Assembly: GCA_017615135.1 (NCBI GenBank)
Contig: JAGAAU010000198.1
Location: 1-13,101 of the forward strand
Reading direction: 5' to 3'
Origin: Bacteroidales bacterium
Lineage (GTDB): Bacteria; Bacteroidota; Bacteroidia; Bacteroidales; UBA932
DNA: 13,101 bases
Shown: positions 6,917 through 13,101 of the stretch, piece by piece
How the letters are laid out: each line of letters starts with the position of its first letter
How positions within the stretch are numbered: position 1 is the stretch's first letter
The notes under the pieces: model-generated
The model's input: the letters and a program-made list of their open reading frames with translations, nothing else
The model's database searches: none
Told to the model about the DNA's origin: nothing
Position numbers and translations under genes: made by a program

Positions 6917-8503
6917 CTAATAAATCAAGCGAAGGTCGTCCAGATGGAGCACGCTGGATGAAGAACCGGTAAACCAGTCTCCAAGCCGGCTGGCAGCGGC
7001 CGATACGATGATGTGGGTGGGAACCCGGAAATTGTCCCGGTATTCAAGTGGAATTTCCACTTCCATCCACTCTTTAATATCTTCGTTCGCAATGAAGGCG
7101 CCGTAGGCAATCACCCCGGGACCGTCCGGATTGAAGAAGGTATCCTTGTCGGTGGTGTTGATGCAGAGCGGACTTTCCGGAATTCCGCCGTATTCCCTGT
7201 AATCCCAGTCTCCCAGGGCGATATATACCTGAGATTTGTCGCGGGCGCCTATTCGGGCGTCGTCGCCTTCAGGAGCGCCGCCGAAGCAGTCTATGATGCC
7301 GCAGTCGTACTTCACCCACAGCTTCACGCTGCGCGGACGCTCGGTAAACGGCCGGCCGAAGTTGACGGTGGCCCCGGCGGTGCCCATCAGCTGCCCGAAG
7401 CTGCCGGAGAAGATGTTGCCAGCCGCGAACTTCACAATCACGTTGCGCGATACAAGTTTGGCGCTGGCGGCTCCGGAAACGAAGTCTTCCGTATCCGGGA
7501 TGCTTATGCAGTATGAAGCGCCCACCATGGTGGAACCGATGTTTCCGCTGTCCCACCATTTAATCTGCCCCGCGGAGAGGTTGTACCAGGAAAAATAATT
7601 CGGGGATTCATCGTGGGCGAAGACCTCGAAGTCCGAATTCGGAATCTGAGTCTCGGCCCCGGTAGTGAACTCCATTATTTCCGTCTGCTCCTCGTCGCTG
7701 AATGCCAGGCACTCGTAGGTGGTCAGGGGCTCCAGGTCTTCCAGGCATGCTATTACGCTGCCCTCCGAACCCTCGGTCTCTACTTCAATCCAGTCCTGCG
7801 TATGCTTCATCCGGTAGAGGAAGCCGTTCCGTTTCTCGTCCGGTGCGTTTGCACTTACCCAGCATCTGCGGGTGTGCGGACTTATCTGCCCGAACTCTAC
7901 GGACAGTTCAGACTGCTCTGCATATACCGTCCAAACCTCCACTACATCGCGGTAGCGGACTATTATCTCTGCCGCCCCGGACAGATCTGCAACGTCCGCT
8001 GCCTGAATGGAATAGCTGCTGATATCTCTTGGCCCCAGCTTGATGGACCTAAGCTCCACCCGGGTGAGGGGAGTGGCCTTGGAAACCTTCAGGAAGATTC
8101 GCCTGCTGGCTTCGTCTATTATTGCCGCTCCAATCTGCCCGCGCACGGAAAATTCCCGGCTTATAGACTGTGTGGCCCGGATTTTCCACTTATAGTCCTG
8201 ATAGGTGCTGAGCACGAAGCTCAGGGGGTTGCGCAAATCGAAGGTGCCGGTAAGCTCAATGGAGCTTTTTGTATTGGGGTAATTGAATGATACTGATTTT
8301 ATTACTACGGCGGAAAGGTCGCAGATTTCGTCCATTTCCAGCGTTACGCAGCGTGTCTTCTCGTCCAGGTTGACAGACAGCGCTCCCTCTGCCTCCAGCG
8401 CGGTTATTGCCGCCGGCTGATAAGGCATCGGGATGTCGTTTTCTATGCAGGAAAGCGGCACGAAGCACAATGCGGAAAGTAGTAAAATCAGTCTTCTTCT
8501 CAT
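6917..8503 (-). CDS. PCMD domain surface lipoprotein
   Basis: This 528-residue protein begins with a lipoprotein signal peptide (MRRRLILLLSALCFVPLSC). The lipobox cysteine is C19, followed by Glu and Asp at C+2 and C+4, which suits export to the cell surface in Bacteroidota. Residues about 30-200 contain two repeated beta-rich stretches, each with an LTRVELRS- or LSAVVIKS-like strand. Residues about 203-282 look like a degenerate fibronectin type III domain ending in EIMEFTTGAE. Residues about 287-528 are a PCMD domain (named a putative carbohydrate metabolism domain), with IPNSDFE, VKFAAGNIFSG, NFGRPFTERP and INTTDKDTFF. The same signatures recur in the lipoprotein encoded at 10191-11993. 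It is the last gene of the operon, with a 3-base gap from the preceding barrel gene. PCMD domains are beta-sandwich folds suspected of binding glycans; no activity can be assigned. Confidence 0.88.
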   Translation of the reverse strand: MRRRLILLLSALCFVPLSCIENDIPMPYQPAAITALEAEGALSVNLDEKTRCVTLEMDEICDLSAVVIKSVSFNYPNTKSSIELTGTFDLRNPLSFVLSTYQDYKWKIRATQSISREFSVRGQIGAAIIDEASRRIFLKVSKATPLTRVELRSIKLGPRDISSYSIQAADVADLSGAAEIIVRYRDVVEVWTVYAEQSELSVEFGQISPHTRRCWVSANAPDEKRNGFLYRMKHTQDWIEVETEGSEGSVIACLEDLEPLTTYECLAFSDEEQTEIMEFTTGAETQIPNSDFEVFAHDESPNYFSWYNLSAGQIKWWDSGNIGSTMVGASYCISIPDTEDFVSGAASAKLVSRNVIVKFAAGNIFSGSFGQLMGTAGATVNFGRPFTERPRSVKLWVKYDCGIIDCFGGAPEGDDARIGARDKSQVYIALGDWDYREYGGIPESPLCINTTDKDTFFNPDGPGVIAYGAFIANEDIKEWMEVEIPLEYRDNFRVPTHIIVSAAASRLGDWFTGSSSSVLHLDDLRLIY

Positions 8504-8506
8504 CCG

Positions 8507-9310
8507 TTACAGATAAAAATTCAGTCCGAAGTCCAGTCTGGACAGATTCAGTCTGGCGGCGGCGTTGAATTTGTCGCTCTTGCCTATTACCTGTCCGTTC
8601 TCGTAGTTGCGGGCGAAATTGTACGAAATGTCCGCCAGACCAATCTCGAAGTGCAGTGAGAGCCGGTTCATAAGGAACAGCTCGAATCCGGGGCAGAACG
8701 AGAGCGCCATCCGGCGTATGTCGGTCTGATTCGGTGCAAGCCCGATGCGGGAGTTGCTGTAAGAACCTTCCAAGTCGATGAAAAGTGCGCATCTGCCTCG
8801 ACGGTCGAGCCCGAAATAACTTCTGTGGTAGATGGCACCGCCGAAGTTGTGCAGGCTGCCGCCGCTTTCTCCGAGGCTGAAGCTCATGTCGTCGCTAAGC
8901 AGCGAAATATTCGCTCCTCCAAGCTCCACTTCGGCCCAGGTGTAAGAGAATTTTATTCCCAGCATCTGGTTATTGTGGTAGCACCAGGCAAAAGACGGGG
9001 CAAGACGCATCATGCTGGCCTTGCCGCTGAGCCCTGTGAGCATCATAAATGCCTGGCTGTCTGAGGAATCAAAGTTCAGATATATGCCCTGCAGCCCCAG
9101 CTTGAGGCTGTTTTTCTGCATAAATAGCCTTTTGGGGAAGCTGCGTCCGGAAAGTTTGGAACTGTCCCGCCCCATTATGTCGCCGGTTTTAATTGTAATG
9201 GCCTCGGGGGACTTTTTGCCGGCGTTGTTTCCGGCAGAAAGGGGCAGAGTCATAAGTGCGCTTGCCATAATCATCAAAGCGGCTGCTAAAAATCTTTTCT
9301 TCATAACCAT
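8507..9310 (-). CDS. Outer-membrane beta-barrel protein, second paralogue
   Basis: The 267-residue product has a Sec signal peptide (cleavage probable after LMTLPLSA, near residue 26). A mature region follows with alternating strands of the outer-membrane type, for example KLGLQGIYLNF, LHFEIGLADISYNF and the closing strand LDFGLNFYL. The number of strands cannot be fixed by eye; 8 to 10 fits the length. It aligns along its length with the neighbour encoded at 9317-10198, for example APSFAWCYHNNQMLGI against SPQFCWMFADNMGI. The two therefore arose by duplication. The ATG at 9310 is used here; the ATG at 9304 (MKKRF) gives a more standard signal peptide and is equally possible. It lies 6 bases after the first barrel gene. 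Specific function unknown. Confidence 0.82.
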   Translation of the reverse strand: MVMKKRFLAAALMIMASALMTLPLSAGNNAGKKSPEAITIKTGDIMGRDSSKLSGRSFPKRLFMQKNSLKLGLQGIYLNFDSSDSQAFMMLTGLSGKASMMRLAPSFAWCYHNNQMLGIKFSYTWAEVELGGANISLLSDDMSFSLGESGGSLHNFGGAIYHRSYFGLDRRGRCALFIDLEGSYSNSRIGLAPNQTDIRRMALSFCPGFELFLMNRLSLHFEIGLADISYNFARNYENGQVIGKSDKFNAAARLNLSRLDFGLNFYL

Positions 9311-9316
9311 ACCGCT

Positions 9317-10198
9317 TTAGAGATAATATGAAATTCCGAACGACAGTGCCATGAGGTCTACCATGAAACTGGCGTTGAGTTTGGTGTTGCCGCCGCTCTC
9401 TATCTGATTGTGTATCTGATTGCTGCGGCTGTATCCGAAGTCCAGCATACCCACGCACAGGTTCACTGCCAGATGCGAGGTAAGAAATGCCATCAGTCCG
9501 GTGTTGAGCGCTATGTCGGCCGAGAATCCGGTATCGAAACTACCGCGGATGTTCTCGTTGTGTGCATCCTGTACTTTGGTCTGGCTGCCTCCGATTGCCA
9601 CCTCCGCATCAGCGAATGCTGCAAAGCGGCCGCTGGGGCCGAGCGGACGATAGTAACGGAAAAATACAGCTCCGAGGTACTTGTGCTTCAGGTATGAGTA
9701 GTTCTTTACGTCCAGGGAGATGTCTCCGAAGCCTGCGGACGCATTGTCTACGTTCAGGAAGGACCTGGAATAGCGGCCTCTGAACCCTATTCCCATGTTG
9801 TCTGCAAACATCCAGCAGAACTGGGGGCTGACCTGCAGGGAATGATGGTTGGAGGTGATGCCGCTAACTACGGCAAATGTGTAGTTGTCCTGCGCTCCGG
9901 CGCCGAAGCCGACGTTCCCGCCTATCATCCAGCTGCCTTTGCGTGCGATTACCGCCAGGGGCTTGTTCTCGTCGTAACCACGGTTGTACACCGGCCTCTT
10001 CTGCGCCATCGCGGCATTGCTGCCTAAAAGTAGAAACAGCAAGGCAAGAGCTGCCAGTGCGGGAGCTCTGTGGGTGCGACAACCGTCGCTTCGCGACCCC
10101 TCTCTAAAGGGCCCCTCCCTCTTACGTTGCCGAGGGTGGCACGGGTTGCTGCACCCAAGCAGCTCCCGCGCTTCTCCGGACCGCCAAACGCTATTCAT
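9317..10198 (-). CDS. Outer-membrane beta-barrel protein, first paralogue, with in-frame insertion in signal peptide region
   Basis: The 293-residue frame begins at an ATG overlapping the stop of the upstream lipoprotein gene by 8 bases (ATGAATAG). Residues 1-9 are followed by about 37 codons supplied by a palindromic element. Then comes a strong hydrophobic stretch (residues 47-59) and a cleavage site after SNAAMA at residue 65. The mature part carries outer-membrane-type strands and ends LSFGISYYL. Without the element the N terminus would read MNSVWRSGEALAALALLFLL, an ordinary signal peptide. With it, the n-region is about 46 residues long, very basic and has three cysteines. No other in-frame ATG gives a signal peptide; the one before GCGCAGAAG (residue 64) would give no export signal. 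The protein may be exported with an unusually long leader, or the gene may be impaired. No stop codon or frameshift is present. Confidence 0.8.
   Translation of the reverse strand: MNSVWRSGEARELLGCSNPCHPRQRKREGPFREGSRSDGCRTHRAPALAALALLFLLLGSNAAMAQKRPVYNRGYDENKPLAVIARKGSWMIGGNVGFGAGAQDNYTFAVVSGITSNHHSLQVSPQFCWMFADNMGIGFRGRYSRSFLNVDNASAGFGDISLDVKNYSYLKHKYLGAVFFRYYRPLGPSGRFAAFADAEVAIGGSQTKVQDAHNENIRGSFDTGFSADIALNTGLMAFLTSHLAVNLCVGMLDFGYSRSNQIHNQIESGGNTKLNASFMVDLMALSFGISYYL
10059..10169. repeat. 111-base palindromic (REP/MITE-like) element
   Basis: The ends are 26-base imperfect inverted repeats (10059-10084 and 10144-10169) that match at 21 of 26 positions, including the outer nine (GCGGGAGCT). 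The interior has a small hairpin GTCGCTTCGCGAC at 10085-10097, a GGGCCC palindrome near the centre (10109-10114), and purine-rich GAGGG blocks. The length is exactly 37 codons, and the element is read through in the first barrel gene. No transposase is encoded, so it would need one elsewhere. A clear target duplication cannot be seen; at most a GC dinucleotide is ambiguous. Copy number elsewhere in the genome is unknown. Confidence 0.72.
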
Positions 10199-11993
10199 AA
10201 AGGAACTCCGCTTTATCCATCCACAGTTTGCTCTCGTCGCAACCAGTGAAGTAGTCGCCGTACATACTGGAGGCGCAGGAAACGATTATATATTGAGGCT
10301 TGGTGACTTCGTCGCGCCAAACTATCGGAATGGTATATTCCTTCCAGCTGTTAAGCGAGTTGGCTGCATCGCCTGCAAGTACAACCTCGCCATAGGATAG
10401 GGTAGAGGCGTCTGTGTCGTATTTAAGGAAGGTAGACTGGTCTGTGGTGTTCCAGAGGATAGGACATTCCTTGGTGCCTCCGTAAACCTTGGGAGACCAG
10501 ACTCCGCATGCAACCTGAATACGCGCACAGTCATAGTCGTTGGTGGTAACGGTAACTCCTGCGGGATAAGAGTCTATATGGTTCACCTTGCCGGTTTTGT
10601 ACTTGAGCCAGATGCGCAGTGCGGTGGGGCGTCCGGTGAAAGGACGTCCGAAATACACCTTTCCACCCTTGGTTCCCACCAGGCCGCCGAAGTAGCCGGT
10701 AAAGAGGTTTCCAGCTGCGAACTTGATTACTGCATAGGTAGACTGGAGCAGAACAGACTGGTTTCCGTCTACTTTGTTCTCGGTATCTACTGTGGTTATA
10801 AGGTAACCCATGTCGGCGGAACCGTCAATTCCGGGGCTGCCGTTACCGGATCCCCACCAGGGGCTCTGGCAGAGCGGATCTGAGGAATTGCTGTCGTAGA
10901 ATTCCTGATATTTGCCGGAAGCGGAAGGAGAGGTGTACTCGAAGCTTCCGTTGGGTATTGCAGGTGCAGAGTCGGTTGTGAACTCCATCGGGTCTCCCTG
11001 AACCTCGCCGCCGGCTTTCAGGCGGTATTTGTAGAGGGTGGAGGGGGTAAGACCGGTAAGAAGGGCGGAATAGGTGCCTTCAGAATCGCGATTTGCCGCG
11101 ATTGCGGTCCAGTTGCTGCCGTCTGTGCCGTACTCGAAGAAGATAGTGGAAGGATCGTCGAATTCACCCTCGTCTACATCGGCGTGAATGGTCGCGTGTC
11201 CGGCCCATATTTCATAATCGGCAGAAGCCACGAGTCCGGTGGATACGGGTTCGAATACTATTATGTTCTCTATGGTGGTGAGTTCGGTATCTACGTAGAT
11301 ATTGAAGTCTACATCGCCCTCGCGCACAGTGTATTTGATGGTAAGGTCATAGGCCTTGCCTGGTTCTACTCCGTTTATGACTCCGCTGCGTTCCACGGGA
11401 GTGCCGGTCTTTTTCTTTACACCTTCGAAGCGCCAGCTCAGCGCGGGCTCGTCGAGGTCGCTTACGAGTATGAATCCGGGGGCTCCAGCGTTGGAGGCAT
11501 TGTAAACCAGGGCGTTCTCTGTGTCGGGGCCGATGGTAAGGCTGTAGCCGTCGTTGAGGTTGGCGGGAACATTGTTCTTGAAATTCACCCTAACTACGGC
11601 ACAGCTCACTCCGGCTTCAACCTGCACGTTGCTGTCTTTGCCGCCGCTGATTTCGAAGGTGGTTGAACCCTTGTAGCTTATCTGCTCCCAGTTGGAACGG
11701 CGGGGATTATCCTTTGACTGCTCTCCTGCAACCACATCTACACGGTAGGAATTGGCGGGGAGGTAAATCTTCTCGGGCATCTGGCCGTAGCGGTACTGTT
11801 TCACCAGTCCGGAGTAGTCTGCGTAATATATGCTTACCAGAGCCGATGAAAGCAGTTCGCCCTCGGTCATGGCTGCTTTGGAGCTGTTATCCAGCGCCAC
11901 TCCGAGCCTCAGGGCTCCGGGTTCGCCGGCTTGTTTGTTACAGGCGCAGAGCATCAGGGCGCCTGCCAATATAAAGACAACGGACTTTTTCAT
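10191..11993 (-). CDS. DUF4493-Fn3-like-PCMD surface lipoprotein
   Basis: This 600-residue protein has a lipoprotein signal peptide (MKKSVVFILAGALMLCAC) with lipobox cysteine C18. Residues about 25-245 resemble the DUF4493 domain, including the LPANSYRVDVVAGE motif at 78-91. The upstream gene has the matching LLAGDYRLEVISGE, so the two proteins share this domain. Residues about 255-340 resemble a fibronectin type III domain, with LLTGLTPSTLYKYRLKAGG. Residues about 345-600 are a PCMD domain with IPNGSFE, IKFAAGNLFTG, YFGRPFTGRP and WNTTDQSTFL, close to that of the last operon gene. Its ATG overlaps the upstream stop by one base (TAATG), and its stop overlaps the downstream start by 8 bases, which suggests translational coupling on both sides. 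It is probably anchored in the outer membrane. No acidic surface-export signal follows the cysteine, so surface display is less certain than for the other PCMD protein. Confidence 0.88.
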   Translation of the reverse strand: MKKSVVFILAGALMLCACNKQAGEPGALRLGVALDNSSKAAMTEGELLSSALVSIYYADYSGLVKQYRYGQMPEKIYLPANSYRVDVVAGEQSKDNPRRSNWEQISYKGSTTFEISGGKDSNVQVEAGVSCAVVRVNFKNNVPANLNDGYSLTIGPDTENALVYNASNAGAPGFILVSDLDEPALSWRFEGVKKKTGTPVERSGVINGVEPGKAYDLTIKYTVREGDVDFNIYVDTELTTIENIIVFEPVSTGLVASADYEIWAGHATIHADVDEGEFDDPSTIFFEYGTDGSNWTAIAANRDSEGTYSALLTGLTPSTLYKYRLKAGGEVQGDPMEFTTDSAPAIPNGSFEYTSPSASGKYQEFYDSNSSDPLCQSPWWGSGNGSPGIDGSADMGYLITTVDTENKVDGNQSVLLQSTYAVIKFAAGNLFTGYFGGLVGTKGGKVYFGRPFTGRPTALRIWLKYKTGKVNHIDSYPAGVTVTTNDYDCARIQVACGVWSPKVYGGTKECPILWNTTDQSTFLKYDTDASTLSYGEVVLAGDAANSLNSWKEYTIPIVWRDEVTKPQYIIVSCASSMYGDYFTGCDESKLWMDKAEFLYE

Positions 11994-13101
11994 TACTGTA
12001 CAATCATTGTGACTGCAACTTCCTTGCGGCAGTTGTCGTTGTCTGTTAATTTCATAGTAAAGGTATGGGTGCCGCTAAAGCCGAGGATGGGGCCCTGGGC
12101 TGCACTCAGGTCCAGATGAACCTCGGTGGCTCCCAGCAGGTCGGTTCCGTGCGGGAACGGCACAACCTGGAAGATAACCTCAGATTCGGCGGAAGGGTTC
12201 ACGAGGTCCAGTTCAGGACCGCCGGCCGCTTCAACAGCTCCGAGGAAGGCAGCGGATGTGGAGCTGATAACTACACCCATTTTCTTGATTCCGCCGGGGC
12301 AGCTGATAACCAGGCGCAGGTCCATGGTGCCCGAGGTGGGAACCACTATGTTGTCCAGGTCGCTGAACATAGTGCAGTCCGGCTCGAATGCGAGGGTGAT
12401 ACCGCCGTCGCCCTTGGGAGCGTCGGGGTCCTCGCCAATTACATCCAGCTGAGGAGCAGCCACAAAAGCTTGAAGCTCAGCGTCTTCTACATAGCCGTTA
12501 ATGGTTACGTCAACAGTGGCCTCGCCTTCGGCGTTTACTTTCTTGATGAAGATTATCTTGCGAAGTTCGCCGACCTTTACGCCGCTGATGTACTTGGTCA
12601 TCTTCTGGGTGCTGCCGTTCACTTTGCCGCTGAAAGAGACTATCATTGTGTTGGAACCGCTGGCCATGGAGAAATAGCCGGTGCGCTGGTCGCAGCTGAC
12701 GTTGCCGCCGTTGTAGTTTACTGCATAGGAGAGGGGATAGCCGCTGGTAACTTCTACCTTGGCCACGCCGTCGCCGGTCATGATCTCCTTAAGGGCGTCG
12801 TCGTAATCTACCGTGGCGGCGCACTGTAGAATGGTGCAGATAACGCTCTCCAGGTCTGTCTTCTGCCCGGCGATTATGTTGAACAGAGCGTCTGCGCCGT
12901 ACACCGGAGTGTCGAAGGCGGCGATAGGAAGTTCCCCGGAAATCACCTCCAGGCGATAGTCTCCTGCAAGGAGTTCAATGCCGTAATCGCTCTGTTTTAC
13001 AGTGGCGTAGGTGGTGGAGGTCACGAGGTTGTCGTCTTCGTCGTAGATATTGATTATATAGTCTCCGGAGGCTTCGGTTGCAGCTTTGCTGACAACCTCC
13101 A
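11993..13101 (-). CDS. DUF4493 domain protein (5' end outside window)
   Basis: At least 368 residues are present. The frame is open to the window edge, 25 codons beyond the first possible start at 13024 (a GTG inside the domain), so the true start and any signal peptide are missing. The N-terminal half matches DUF4493: an NIYDEDDNLV strand, then LLAGDYRLEVISGE, then an ALFNIIAGQKTDLESVICTI region comparable to the following gene. The C-terminal half, from about PQLDVIGEDPDAP onward, is beta-rich and immunoglobulin-like, ending TFTMKLTDNDNCRKEVAVTMIVQ without a PCMD domain or sorting signal. It is the earliest visible gene of the operon; its stop TAA shares a base with the next start. Such proteins are usually lipoproteins at the cell surface in Bacteroidales. 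No catalytic residues are evident. Confidence 0.8.
   Translation of the reverse strand, partial: EVVSKAATEASGDYIINIYDEDDNLVTSTTYATVKQSDYGIELLAGDYRLEVISGELPIAAFDTPVYGADALFNIIAGQKTDLESVICTILQCAATVDYDDALKEIMTGDGVAKVEVTSGYPLSYAVNYNGGNVSCDQRTGYFSMASGSNTMIVSFSGKVNGSTQKMTKYISGVKVGELRKIIFIKKVNAEGEATVDVTINGYVEDAELQAFVAAPQLDVIGEDPDAPKGDGGITLAFEPDCTMFSDLDNIVVPTSGTMDLRLVISCPGGIKKMGVVISSTSAAFLGAVEAAGGPELDLVNPSAESEVIFQVVPFPHGTDLLGATEVHLDLSAAQGPILGFSGTHTFTMKLTDNDNCRKEVAVTMIVQ

Noticed and set aside
10059..10169. A CRISPR repeat, riboswitch or rho-independent terminator at the palindromic region
   Set aside because: There is only one copy with no spacers, no T run after a hairpin, and it is read as codons inside a gene. 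The long terminal inverted repeats fit a REP/MITE-like element better.
9317..10198. A frameshift or pseudogene call for the first barrel gene because of its odd N terminus
   Set aside because: The frame is open throughout. The oddity is fully explained by an in-frame 111-base insertion, and the mature domain is intact.

Overview
The window looks like a chromosomal segment of a Bacteroidales bacterium (phylum Bacteroidota). Grounds: a V-type ATPase operon with a DUF2764 gene between subunits E and A; PCMD and DUF4493 surface proteins, families known mainly from Bacteroidales; promoters of the Bacteroidota form (TTTG, about 19 bases, TAnnTTTG); weak or absent Shine-Dalgarno sequences; and a tRNA gene without an encoded CCA end. 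The genus cannot be fixed from the sequence. No stretch longer than 300 bases is free of genes.

Region 1 (1-2151, minus strand) is the start of a V-type ATPase operon in the order E, DUF2764, A, with A cut by the window edge. Region 2 (2163-4799, minus) is a secreted two-domain enzyme: a family 2 glycoside hydrolase fused to a complete glycerophosphodiester phosphodiesterase. It ends only 11 bases before subunit E. Region 3 (4800-4880) is a short divergent promoter region with two back-to-back -7 boxes. Region 4 (4881-6749, plus) is a long RelA/SpoT homologue. Its hydrolase (HD) residues are intact and its synthetase residues are degenerate, so it is probably a (p)ppGpp hydrolase only. Region 5 (6758-6886, minus) is a tRNA-Ser(GGA) gene with a near-perfect promoter. 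It converges on the RelA/SpoT gene with eight bases between them.

Region 6 (6917-13101, minus) is one compact operon of five genes: a DUF4493 protein cut at its start, a DUF4493-Fn3-like-PCMD lipoprotein, two paralogous outer-membrane beta-barrel proteins, and a second PCMD lipoprotein. Junctions range from an 8-base overlap to a 6-base gap. The set looks like a cell-surface apparatus of two lipoproteins and two small barrels. Its function is unknown and it is the best candidate here for an undescribed system. The first barrel gene carries a 111-base element with 26-base imperfect terminal inverted repeats, inserted in frame into its signal-peptide coding region. Removing the element on paper restores an ordinary signal peptide.
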